From BOG-908 sp964244695 (lineage in GTDB: Bacteria; Pseudomonadota; Alphaproteobacteria; Acetobacterales; Acetobacteraceae), in assembly GCA_964244695.1 (NCBI GenBank), contig CAXTJZ010000020.1, forward strand, positions 1-28,005: a DNA stretch of 28,005 bases. The letters run 5' to 3'. Below the pieces are notes generated by a model. It did no database searches. It was not told the DNA's origin and worked only from the letters and a program-made list of their open reading frames with translations. Position 1 is the stretch's first letter, and the number at the start of each line of letters is the position of its first letter. Shown piece by piece: positions 6,560-16,830 of this stretch. The position numbers were made by a program, and so were the translations under genes.

Positions 6560-8212
6560 ATGCGAGGGATCGGGTTTTCCATCTCCCGCCTGTCCACTGC
6601 CCGCGCCGTTCTGGCGGGCGCTGCCCTTCTGGCCGGAACCGCGTGGCGGCCCGCCCAGGCATCAGGCAGCAGTGGGTTGGCGCCACAGTCTGACGATCTG
6701 GCCATGGCCGTGCCCCGGATACATCCGGGCGCCGGGACCAATGGGATAGGTCTGCCGCAGCCGCTGGCACCCAGCGAGGCGGCGAAGGTGCGCCGGATAT
6801 TCGCGCTGCAGCGTGCCGGCGCTCTGCCCGCGGCGGTGGCCGAGACGGCGCGGCTGGATGACGACACACTGCTGGGGCACATCCTGGCCGAGCGGCTACT
6901 GCTCAAGCCGTCCCGCACCGGGGCGCCGGCGCTTGCCGATTGGCTTGGGCGGTATGCGGACCTGCCGGACGCCTGCGCGATCTATGCGCTGCTGCTGCGC
7001 CGCTTGCCGCCGGGTGCGGCCCGGCCGCCTGCGCCGGCCAACGCGCAGCTCGGCTCCGCCGTCCATGCGGCGCAGGCGGACAGCGAGGCCGCAGCGGCCG
7101 CACGGGCCGCCTTCACCGCAGGCCATGATGCAGCGGCCGAACGCCTGGGGCGTGACGCGTTCGTCCGCAGCCAGAACCGGGACGGCCAGGCGGCCTATGT
7201 GGCCGGGCTGGCGGCCTTCCGCGCCGGTCGGCTGGGCAGGGCGGCCGGGCTTTTCGAGCTTGCGTCCGTAGCGGACGGATCGGGCGCCGGCCTGCGCGCG
7301 GCCGCCGCACTTTGGGCCGCGCGGGCGCATCTGCGCCAGGGCGAGACGGGCGCGTGGCGTCCCTGGATGATGCGCGCAGCCGCCGAGCCGCACACGCTGC
7401 ACGGCATGCTGGCCCGGCGTGCGCTGGGCCTGACGGTACGGGCCGCGCCTGCCAGCCCTGTTTTGGCGGAAGCGGACCTGGAAGCGGTGTCCGCCACGCC
7501 GCAGGGACGGCGCGCGTTTGCGCTGCTGCAAGTGGGCGAGCCTGCCCGCGCAGAGGCCGAGTTGCGCCTGCTCTGGCCAGAGGCGCAGGCGACGCCGGCG
7601 CTTTCCCGCGCGCTGTTCCTGGTGGCCGGGGCGGCCGGGCTGACCGACCTGGTGGCTGACCTGTCCGGCATCGTGGACGCCACCGAAGCCGACCTGCCGG
7701 TGCCGGTGCTGCGCCCGCGCGGCGGCTTCCGGCTGGACCGGGCGCTGGTCTATGCCGTGGCGCGTGTGGAATCGAACTTTGACGAGGCGGCGGTCTCCGG
7801 CGCCGGCGCAAACGGGCTGATGCAGCTGATGCCGGACGTAGTCGCGGCCGTGGGCCGTGGGGCGGGCGCCCAGGCGCTGACCGATCCGGGCCAGAACCTG
7901 AAGCTTGGCCAGGCATACCTCGCTTATCTCAGCCGCCCGGACCTGGCCGGCGACAACCTGCTGCGCGTGCTGGCCAGCTATAACGCGGGCCCCAACGCGG
8001 TGCAGCGCTGGGCCCACATGGCCGGCGACGACCCGCTGCTGTTCCTGGAGGCCATACCGGTGGATGAGACGCGGCACTTCCTGGAGCGCACGCTGACCAA
8101 TCTTTGGGGGTATGCGGCGCGTTTCCGGATGGCGGCCCCCAGTCTGGATGCGCTGGCTTCCGGCGATTGGCCTCCGTTCGCCCCGGAACTGGCTGGCGTG
8201 CGGGCGCATTAA
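6560..8212 (+). CDS. soluble lytic murein transglycosylase (SLT domain), periplasmic
   Basis: This 550-aa protein cleaves the MurNAc-GlcNAc bond of peptidoglycan. An N-terminal signal peptide (LSTARAVLAGAALLAG, probable cleavage after AQA near residue 34) sends it to the periplasm. Residues about 75-370 are alanine-rich helical repeats, as in the U-shaped superhelix of Slt70. Residues about 395-520 are the catalytic SLT domain: ALVYAVARVESNF with catalytic Glu404, then SGAGANGLMQLMP, DPGQNLKLGQAYL and ASYNAGPNAVQRW. Length and order fit the Slt70-like class. ATG at 6560 gives the complete signal peptide. The 257 bp upstream contain degenerate GB copy D and short weak hairpins. The moaB gene follows at 37 bp, so the two may be cotranscribed. 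Confidence 0.93.
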   Translation: MRGIGFSISRLSTARAVLAGAALLAGTAWRPAQASGSSGLAPQSDDLAMAVPRIHPGAGTNGIGLPQPLAPSEAAKVRRIFALQRAGALPAAVAETARLDDDTLLGHILAERLLLKPSRTGAPALADWLGRYADLPDACAIYALLLRRLPPGAARPPAPANAQLGSAVHAAQADSEAAAAARAAFTAGHDAAAERLGRDAFVRSQNRDGQAAYVAGLAAFRAGRLGRAAGLFELASVADGSGAGLRAAAALWAARAHLRQGETGAWRPWMMRAAAEPHTLHGMLARRALGLTVRAAPASPVLAEADLEAVSATPQGRRAFALLQVGEPARAEAELRLLWPEAQATPALSRALFLVAGAAGLTDLVADLSGIVDATEADLPVPVLRPRGGFRLDRALVYAVARVESNFDEAAVSGAGANGLMQLMPDVVAAVGRGAGAQALTDPGQNLKLGQAYLAYLSRPDLAGDNLLRVLASYNAGPNAVQRWAHMAGDDPLLFLEAIPVDETRHFLERTLTNLWGYAARFRMAAPSLDALASGDWPPFAPELAGVRAH

Positions 8213-8249
8213 ACTATCTTCGCTGTCACCGACTGTTCCGCAGGTGGTT

Positions 8250-8780
8250 TTGTCCAGGATCGATGAGAGTGTTGCGTTCAAGGCGGTTCATGTGGCGGTG
8301 CTCACCGTCTCGGACACGCGTGATGCTACCAACGACACTTCGGGTGACACGCTGGCCGCACGCGTGGCGGCGGCAAGCCATGTTGTGCGCGCGCGCGCGA
8401 TTTGCCGGGACGACGCGGATGTGATCGCGGGCCATCTGCGTGGCTGGGTGGCAGATCCGGAGATCGACGTGGTGATCACCACGGGGGGGACGGGCGTGAC
8501 CGGGCGGGACGTGACGCCGGAAGCGTTCGACCGCGTGCTGGAAAAACGGATCGAAGGTTTCGGCGAGCTGTTCCGCATGCTGAGCTACCAGAAGATCGGC
8601 ACTTCGACGATTCAGTCGCGCGCGTTGGCGGGCGTGGCTGGCGGGACCTATCTGTTTGCGTTGCCTGGAAGCACCGGTGCGGTGAAGGATGCTTGGGATG
8701 ACATCCTGGTGTGGCAGCTGGATGTGCGTCACAAGCCGTGCAATTTCGTGGAACTGATGCCGCGCCTCAAGGAACGCTGA
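8250..8780 (+). CDS. moaB: molybdenum cofactor biosynthesis protein B (MoaB/Mog family)
   Basis: This protein of about 176 aa belongs to the MoaB/MogA molybdopterin-binding fold, which acts in molybdenum cofactor synthesis (adenylylation of molybdopterin). Motifs: VAVLTVSDTRDATNDTSGD near the N-terminus, then DVVITTGGTGVTGRDVTPEA, the signature loop, followed by SYQKIGTSTIQSRALAG and LFALPGSTGAVKDAWD. No ATG fits the family N-terminus; TTG at 8250 gives MSRIDESVAF and has AGGTGG just upstream. GTG at 8244 is an alternative. No other molybdenum gene lies nearby. Confidence 0.9.
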   Translation: MSRIDESVAFKAVHVAVLTVSDTRDATNDTSGDTLAARVAAASHVVRARAICRDDADVIAGHLRGWVADPEIDVVITTGGTGVTGRDVTPEAFDRVLEKRIEGFGELFRMLSYQKIGTSTIQSRALAGVAGGTYLFALPGSTGAVKDAWDDILVWQLDVRHKPCNFVELMPRLKER

Positions 8781-9000
8781 CGTGCTGCTGCACGGCTATG
8801 CGATTAACTGAGGTTTCCTGTTGCGGCGGGCGGGTGACGCAAAATCAGAAGGATCAACCACCAAGAACATCAGAGGTCTTTGTCGATCTTTATTGATTCG
8901 TGGTGTTTCAGGTCATCATGGTGCGCCGGCGGCGGGCCTTCGCAAGATATGGCTTTCTTGTTGATGTATTGAAGCTCGATCGGCCGGGCGCGAGAAGCTC

Positions 9001-9037
9001 GCCTTCCTTTTCAAAAGAACTGCTTCCTTCCTTTCCA
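9001..9037 (+). repeat. truncated GB element copy E, upstream of the SDR gene
   Basis: GCCTTCCTTTTCAAAAGAAC followed by TGCTTCCTTCCTTTCC matches only the gene-proximal half of the G-type element. The T and A runs are shortened so only a small stem remains, and the CCGACAGGGAGCAAAAG half is missing. It sits about 30 bp before the SDR start, in the position and orientation of the intact copies. The rest of the 8781-9068 gap holds nothing I recognise. Confidence 0.55.
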
Positions 9038-9068
9038 GTTTGGGTCTCCGACACACAGGAGCCCAGCC

Positions 9069-9842
9069 ATGAAACTAGCAGGCAAGATCGCCTACATCAC
9101 GGGCGCCGATTCCGGCATCGGCCAGGCGACGGCGAAATTGTTTGCCGAAGAAGGCGCGGACGTCGCGATCGGCTATCACACGGACGAGGCGGGCGCGCGC
9201 GAGACGGCGGGCCAGGTGGAAGCGGCCGGGCGGCGTGCGCAGGTTCTGCAGCTCGACGTCGGCGATCCGGTTTCGGTGGAGGCGTTCTTTACCGCGGCGG
9301 GCAAGGCGCTGGGCACGCCGGACGTGTTCATGGCAAATGCAGGGCTGGGCATGGGGGAGCCCAAGCCGGTGGCGGAGATGGACAGCAAGTCGCTCGACAG
9401 CATCCTGCAGACCGACCTGAAGGGGCCGCTGTTCTGCGCGCGGACGTTCGTGCAATTGCGGCGGGCTGCGGGTGGTGGCGGACGTTTCCTGATAACCGGG
9501 TCCGTGGCAGGGCATCTGCCTACGCCAAACAGCGCGCCGTATGGCATGGCGAAAGCGGGCGTGAACTCACTGGTGCGTTCGCTGTCGGTTGAGGTAGCGC
9601 CTGACCACATCAACGTGAACGCGATTGCACCTGGCCTGATCGCCACGCCGATGACGCAGAAGCGTCTGGACGATCCAGCGGCGCGCGAGAAGAGCATGGC
9701 GGCGATCCCGTGGAAGCGCCCGGGGCGGCCGGAGGAGATTGCGGGATTGGCGCTGTTCCTGGCTGCCGAGTCTGGCGATTACGTGACCGGGCAGACGTGG
9801 ACTATGGATGGTGGGCTGACGATGCACTGGGGTGGGGCGTAA
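9069..9842 (+). CDS. SDR family NAD(P)-dependent oxidoreductase (glucose 1-dehydrogenase-like)
   Basis: This 257-aa classical short-chain dehydrogenase has TGADSGIG at residues 11-18 (dinucleotide binding), NAG at 90-92, catalytic Ser145 in ITGSVAGH and Tyr158/Lys162 in YGMAK. After the catalytic Lys come VAPDHINVNAIAPGLIATPM and, near the C-terminus, SGDYVTGQTWTMDGG, both typical of the glucose 1-dehydrogenase / 3-ketoacyl reductase branch. The substrate cannot be assigned from sequence. AGGAG eight bases before ATG 9069 fixes the start. Truncated GB copy E lies upstream, and the stop codon TAA at 9840 runs straight into GB copy F. I counted only one AUA isoleucine codon, fewer than in several neighbours. 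Confidence 0.9.
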   Translation: MKLAGKIAYITGADSGIGQATAKLFAEEGADVAIGYHTDEAGARETAGQVEAAGRRAQVLQLDVGDPVSVEAFFTAAGKALGTPDVFMANAGLGMGEPKPVAEMDSKSLDSILQTDLKGPLFCARTFVQLRRAAGGGGRFLITGSVAGHLPTPNSAPYGMAKAGVNSLVRSLSVEVAPDHINVNAIAPGLIATPMTQKRLDDPAAREKSMAAIPWKRPGRPEEIAGLALFLAAESGDYVTGQTWTMDGGLTMHWGGA

Positions 9843-9882
9843 GGAAGGCCTGCTTTCCTGAAAGGAAGAAGCAAAAACCTTC
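9841..9882 (-). repeat. GB element copy F (reverse), on the SDR stop codon
   Basis: The gene-proximal end AAGGAAGGCC shares its first two bases with the SDR stop codon. The hairpin is damaged: TTCC, loop TGAAA, GGAA is the remaining core, and the pairing outside it is imperfect. GCAAAAACCTT follows, after which similarity fades. It faces copy G across about 33 bp, which includes a small palindrome (GCGGAT TT ATCCGC, 9895-9908). Confidence 0.75.
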
Positions 9883-9915
9883 GACACCGCCATCGCGGAT
9901 TTATCCGCCGAGCCG

Positions 9916-9975
9916 CCGACAGGGAGCAAAAGTTTTTGCTTCTTTCTTTCAAAAAAGAAGGCCTTGCTTTCTTCA
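9916..9975 (+). repeat. GB element copy G (forward), upstream of the metallo-hydrolase
   Basis: CCGACAGGGAGCAAAAG is complete at the distal end. The C-type hairpin at 9939-9960 has arms CTTCTTTCTT and AAAAAAGAAG with a single mismatch on the plus strand (a G-T wobble on the other strand). GGCCTTGCTTTCTTC follows, and the start codon is about 18 bp later with its own AGGA ribosome-binding site. Confidence 0.9.
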
Positions 9976-9992
9976 CTTCCAGGATCCCCAAC

Positions 9993-10862
9993 ATGGCGCA
10001 ACAAATTGCCGTAGACCCGCACGCCGTAACAGGAACCGACGCCGGCGAAGGCGTGATCGAACTGGCACCTGACCTGGCCTACCGCCGCGTAGGAATTGTC
10101 AACATCGTGCTGGCCGGCGCGCCTGACGGCGAATTCGTGCTCGTCGACACCGGGCTGCCCGGGACGCGCAGCGTGGTGCAGCATGCGGTGGAGTCGCGGT
10201 TTGGAAAAGGCGCGCGGCCCTCTGCTATCGTGCTGACGCACGGGCATATCGACCACGTCGGCACTCTGGAGGCGTTGGCGGCGGACTGGGATGTGCCGGT
10301 TTATGCGCATGTGCTGGAGCATCCGTATCTGAACGGGACGTCATCCTATCCGCCGCCCGATCCGAAGGTGGGCGGCGGGTTCATGGCTGTGTTTTCCACG
10401 CTGTTTCCGCGCAGTCCAATCGATGTGAAAAGGCGGCTGCATGCTTTGCCGGAGGATGGCAGCGTGCCTGGGATGCCCGGCTGGCGCTGGATACATACGC
10501 CCGGGCATGCGCCTGGCCACGTGTCGTTATGGCGGGAGGCGGACCGGGCGATGATCGCGGGGGACGCGTTCGTGACGACCGCGCAGGAGTCGCTGTATTC
10601 GGTGGTGACGCAGGCGCCTGAGCTGCATGGACCGCCGATGTATTTCACGCCGGATTGGCAGGCGGCGCGGCTGTCCGTACAGAAGCTCGCGGCGTTGCAG
10701 CCGGCGCTGGCGGTGACGGGGCATGGCCGCGCGATGGCTGGGCCGGCGTTTACCGAAGCGCTGGACCGGCTGGCGCGGGATTTCGAGCAGGTGGCGGTGC
10801 CGAAGCACGGTGCATATGTGGCCGAGCCGGCACGGGCGCAGGATGGTTCTGCCTACCGGTAA
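9993..10862 (+). CDS. MBL-fold metallo-hydrolase
   Basis: This 289-aa metallo-beta-lactamase-fold enzyme has THGHIDHVG holding the metal ligands His83, His85, Asp87 and His88. The further ligands appear in HTPGHAPGHVSLW (His), MIAGDAF (the bridging Asp) and VTGHGRAM (His). The set is complete for a two-metal site. There is no signal peptide, so it is cytoplasmic. The substrate is unknown: the fold covers glyoxalase II-like, lactonase and other hydrolases, and the glyoxalase-like ligand order makes a thioester or lactone hydrolase possible. ATG 9993 with AGGA upstream is a good start. It is separated from the SDR gene by the facing GB pair F/G. The next gene's LexA-type box begins four bases after the stop codon. 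Confidence 0.88.
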   Translation: MAQQIAVDPHAVTGTDAGEGVIELAPDLAYRRVGIVNIVLAGAPDGEFVLVDTGLPGTRSVVQHAVESRFGKGARPSAIVLTHGHIDHVGTLEALAADWDVPVYAHVLEHPYLNGTSSYPPPDPKVGGGFMAVFSTLFPRSPIDVKRRLHALPEDGSVPGMPGWRWIHTPGHAPGHVSLWREADRAMIAGDAFVTTAQESLYSVVTQAPELHGPPMYFTPDWQAARLSVQKLAALQPALAVTGHGRAMAGPAFTEALDRLARDFEQVAVPKHGAYVAEPARAQDGSAYR

Positions 10863-10866
10863 ACCG

Positions 10867-10909
10867 GTTCTTATTTTGTTCTTGACACGAGGTTAGCGGC
10901 ACGTAAATC
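10867..10909 (+). promoter_or_regulatory. probable SOS promoter: LexA box GTTC-N7-GTTC plus -35/-10
   Basis: GTTC at 10867-10870, seven bases, and GTTC at 10878-10881 match the direct-repeat LexA operator known from many alphaproteobacteria. TTGACA, a perfect -35 hexamer, follows without a gap at 10882-10887, and TAAATC at 10904-10909 is a fair -10 after 16 bases. LexA bound here would block polymerase. The downstream gene is a SplB-type radical SAM protein, which fits DNA-damage induction. The site lies in the 73 bp between the metallo-hydrolase stop and the first in-frame ATG of that gene. Confidence 0.7.
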
Positions 10910-10989
10910 TCGCCTGGAACGAAGCGAGAACCCCGATGTACGTCGCCCCGATCCGCCCAGCACCGCGCAGCCAGCCTGGAAGCACGCCG

Positions 10990-12084
10990 ATGACGAACGC
11001 GCGGCTGTCCGGCTCGCTGCGCGGGCGGGGCGCCTCGTCCAACCCGGCCAACCGTTTCGAGACGGGCGTGCTGGAGCCGTTCGACGACGGCTGGGAGACG
11101 CTGGACGGCCTCACCGACCTGCCGCCGCTGCCCACCACGCTGACGCGCGACACCAGCCGCTCGGTGATCTCCTGGAACACCTCGCCGGACATCGGTTTCG
11201 ACCGTGCGGTGAACCCCTACCGCGGCTGCGAGCACGGCTGCGTCTACTGCTACGCGAGGCCGACGCACGCCTATCTCGGCTACTCGCCCGGCCTGGATTT
11301 CGAGACCAAGCTGGTGTTCAAGCCGGACGTGGGCGCGCTGCTGGAACGCGAGCTGCGGCGCCCCGGCTATGAGTGCAAGCCGATCGCGCTCGGCTCCAAC
11401 ACGGATCCCTACCAGCCGGTGGAGCGCACGCTGAAGCTGACGCGCGCGGTGCTCGAAGTGCTCGAGCGCTACGGCCACCCCGTCAGCATCGTGACGAAAT
11501 CGGCCGGCGTGCTGCGCGACATCGACATCCTGCAGCGTATGGCGGCCCGCGGGCTGGTGCGCGTGTACCTGTCCGTCACCACGCTGGACGCGGGTTTGGC
11601 GCGGCGCATGGAGCCGCGGGCCGCCACACCGGAGCGGCGCCTGGCGGCGATCACCGCGCTGAGCCAGGCCGGCGTGCCGGCGGCCGTGCTGGCGGCACCG
11701 ATGATCCCCGGCCTGAACGACGCCGAGCTGGAACGCATCCTGGAGCGCGCCTCGCGTGCCGGCGCGCGTTTCGCCGGCTACGTGCTGCTGCGCCTGCCGC
11801 TGGAGCTGCGGGACATGTTCGAGGCCTGGCTGGGCGAGCATTACCCGGACCGCGCGCGCCACGTGCTCAGCCTGGTGCGCGAGACCCGCGCCGGCGCGCT
11901 GAACGACAGCAAGTTCCACGCCCGCTTCACCGGCCAGGGGCCCTACGCGGAGTTGCTGGGCAAGCGGTTCACCCGCGCGGCGCGGCAGTTTGGGTTCGAG
12001 GACCGGACTGCTCTTGAGACCCGGCATTTCTGTCTGCCGGTGGTTGGGGAGAAGGTTGAAGTGCCGCAGTTGTCGTTGTTCTAA
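10990..12084 (+). CDS. PA0069/SplB-type radical SAM protein, likely DNA repair, with C-terminal clamp-binding motif
   Basis: This 364-aa radical SAM enzyme starts at ATG 10990, which has GGAAG seven bases upstream. An earlier in-frame ATG at 10936 would add 18 residues. The family signature GRGASSNPANRFE is near the N-terminus. Cys80, Cys84 and Cys87 in CEHGCVYC bind the 4Fe-4S cluster that cleaves S-adenosylmethionine, followed by YARPTHAYLGYSPGLDFETK. This matches the PA0069 branch of the SplB (spore photoproduct lyase-like) group. The final five residues are QLSLF, the consensus for binding the DNA polymerase beta clamp. The gene has a LexA-type promoter and, unlike most neighbours, I see no AUA isoleucine codon in it. 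Its stop codon runs into GB copy H. Confidence 0.88.
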   Translation: MTNARLSGSLRGRGASSNPANRFETGVLEPFDDGWETLDGLTDLPPLPTTLTRDTSRSVISWNTSPDIGFDRAVNPYRGCEHGCVYCYARPTHAYLGYSPGLDFETKLVFKPDVGALLERELRRPGYECKPIALGSNTDPYQPVERTLKLTRAVLEVLERYGHPVSIVTKSAGVLRDIDILQRMAARGLVRVYLSVTTLDAGLARRMEPRAATPERRLAAITALSQAGVPAAVLAAPMIPGLNDAELERILERASRAGARFAGYVLLRLPLELRDMFEAWLGEHYPDRARHVLSLVRETRAGALNDSKFHARFTGQGPYAELLGKRFTRAARQFGFEDRTALETRHFCLPVVGEKVEVPQLSLF

Positions 12085-12142
12085 GGCAAGGCAGCAGTTC
12101 TTTTTTGAAAAAAAGAACCAAAAAACTTTTGCTCCCTGTCGG
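12083..12142 (-). repeat. GB element copy H (reverse), on the radical SAM stop codon
   Basis: AAGGCAAGGCAGCA starts within the stop codon TAA (12082-12084). The G-type hairpin at 12097-12118 has arms GTTCTTTTTT and AAAAAAGAAC. The copy ends GCTCCCTGTCGG. Its facing partner, copy I, is C-type, so the two members of this pair do not match at the covarying stem position. Confidence 0.9.
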
Positions 12143-12188
12143 CGGCTCGCTTCCAGCATCCGGCATGCCGCCGGAAAGGACCGCGATA

Positions 12189-12238
12189 GCCGGATAAAAG
12201 TTTTTTGCTTCTTTTTTCAAAAAAGAAGGCCTTCCTGC
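12189..12238 (+). repeat. GB element copy I (forward), upstream of the RND adaptor
   Basis: The distal end is abbreviated (AGCCGGATAAAAG). The C-type hairpin at 12208-12228 has ten-base arms CTTCTTTTTT and AAAAAAGAAG around a single C, one base shorter than usual. GGCCTTCCTGC leads to the adaptor gene. The spacer to copy H is about 46 bp. Confidence 0.88.
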
Positions 12239-12271
12239 ACCCCATTGACCCCAGCTTCTCCCCCAACCATT

Positions 12272-13462
12272 GTGCGGCCCAGACTACAAGCGGGGCTTGA
12301 AGGTTTGCTCGATCGCCGCTGCCTGACTCTACTCGCCCTGATGCTCGCCTCTCCCGCCTTGGCGCAGCCGGACAAGGGCCCGCCCGCCGTGGGCGTGGTG
12401 CACGCCAAGCGCACGCCGATCACCGAGACGAACGAGTTCATCGGCCGCGTGCAATCCATCAGCCGCGTGGCGCTGGTTGCCCGTGTTACGGCGTTCCTGG
12501 ACAAGCGTCTGTTCACCGAGGGCACCGAGGTGAAGCAGGGGGACCTGCTCTACGAGCTGGAGGAAGGGCCGTTCCAGGCGGATTTCATGGCCAAGCAGGC
12601 GGCGCTGGAACAGCAGAACGCGCTGCTGCTGAACGCCAACCAGACGCTCAACCGGCAGCAGGCGCTGCTGCACACGCCGGCAGGCCAGCAATCGAACGTC
12701 GATAGCGCGATAGCCCAGCAGCGCAGCGACGCGGCCCAGGTGCTGGCAGCCCAGGCAAACCTGGCGTCGTCGAAGATCAATCTCGACTACACGCAGATAA
12801 AGGCGCCGATCGCCGGCCGCATCACCCTCACGAACGTGACGGAAGGCAACGTGGTGGGGCCCACCACCGGCACGTTGGCCACCATCGTGAGCCAGGACCC
12901 GATGTACGTGCTGTTCCCGGTTTCCTCACGCACCGCCTTGGAACTGCGGCAGCGCTATGCCCCGCAAGGTGGGCTGGCAGCCGTGAAGGTGCGGATACGC
13001 CTGCCTACCGGTCAGATGTACGCGCAGGCCGGCAAGCTGGACTACGTGGACCCGACGATCTCCACCTCGACCGACACGCTGACGGCGCGTGCGGTGCTGC
13101 CGAACCCGCTGATCGGCGTGTCCGGCCCCGAGGGCGCCGGCGCGCGCAGCACGGAGCGCCAGTTGATCGACGGTGAGTTCGTGCAGGTTCTGCTGGAGGG
13201 CGTGACGCCGATAGAGGTGCTGGGCGTGCCACGCGCGGCCATCCTGTCCGACCAGCAGGGCGATTACGTCTATACCGTGGACGCCCAAAACCATGCGCAG
13301 CAGACGCGCGTGGAGCTTGGGCAATCGACGGCCAGCGTGGCGTCGGTGATCAGCGGGCTTACGGACGGTGAGACGGTGATTTCCGAGGGCATACAGAAAG
13401 TGCGGCCGGGGGTACTGGTGGTGCCTGGGCCGGCGAGTGCGGCGCCGAAGGTGGCGCAGTGA
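12272..13462 (+). CDS. RND efflux periplasmic adaptor (membrane fusion protein)
   Basis: This adaptor of about 396 aa bridges an RND pump and an outer-membrane channel. A hydrophobic signal (CLTLLALMLASPALA, cleavage before QPDKG) directs it to the periplasm. Then come GVVHAKRTPITETNEFIG (beta-barrel start), the lipoyl half VALVARVTAFLDKRLFTEG, a glutamine- and alanine-rich helical hairpin about residues 95-165, and DYTQIKAPIAGRI, the second lipoyl half. The barrel and membrane-proximal domains follow. The start is uncertain: no ATG precedes the signal peptide, and GTG 12272 or TTG 12305 are candidates, neither with a good ribosome-binding site. The frame is open upstream through GB copy I. 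Its stop codon is overlapped by GB copy J, and the cognate pump gene follows. Confidence 0.9.
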   Translation: MRPRLQAGLEGLLDRRCLTLLALMLASPALAQPDKGPPAVGVVHAKRTPITETNEFIGRVQSISRVALVARVTAFLDKRLFTEGTEVKQGDLLYELEEGPFQADFMAKQAALEQQNALLLNANQTLNRQQALLHTPAGQQSNVDSAIAQQRSDAAQVLAAQANLASSKINLDYTQIKAPIAGRITLTNVTEGNVVGPTTGTLATIVSQDPMYVLFPVSSRTALELRQRYAPQGGLAAVKVRIRLPTGQMYAQAGKLDYVDPTISTSTDTLTARAVLPNPLIGVSGPEGAGARSTERQLIDGEFVQVLLEGVTPIEVLGVPRAAILSDQQGDYVYTVDAQNHAQQTRVELGQSTASVASVISGLTDGETVISEGIQKVRPGVLVVPGPASAAPKVAQ

Positions 13463-13519
13463 AGCAAGCAAGGCCTTCTTTTTTGCAAAAAAGAAGCAAA
13501 AAACTTTTGTCTCCTGTCG
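13462..13519 (-). repeat. GB element copy J (reverse), on the adaptor stop codon
   Basis: AAGCAAGCAAGGCC follows TGA at 13460-13462. The C-type hairpin at 13475-13496 has arms CTTCTTTTTT and AAAAAAGAAG with loop GC. It ends ACTTTTGTCTCCTGTCG and faces G-type copy K across 20 bp. Confidence 0.9.
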
Positions 13520-13539
13520 CGTGTCTGTCCGGTAGGCCG

Positions 13540-13600
13540 CCGACAGGAAGTAAAAGTTTTTTGGTTCTTTTTTTCAAAAAAGAACCGCTTGCTTCCTTTT
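13540..13600 (+). repeat. GB element copy K (forward), directly at the pump start codon
   Basis: CCGACAGGAAGTAAAAG precedes a G-type hairpin at 13563-13586 with twelve-base arms that begin GGTTC and end GAACC. The following GCTTGCTTCC and TTTTCTTC run into ATG 13605. No Shine-Dalgarno sequence fits between the hairpin and the start codon, so the element forms the whole translation-initiation leader of the pump gene. Confidence 0.92.
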
Positions 13601-13604
13601 CTTC

Positions 13605-16775
<3,171 letters not shown>

Positions 16776-16830
16776 GGAAACTGGGTGTAACCAGGAACGT
16801 CAGCACGGCGTAGGCCCTCGGGAGAAGACG

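Noticed and set aside
8781..9068. Pseudogene or insertion-sequence remnant between moaB and the SDR gene
   Set aside because: ACCACCAAGAACATC and a later GATTCGTGGTG look loosely like inverted ends, but the match is short and there is no transposase fragment or target duplication.
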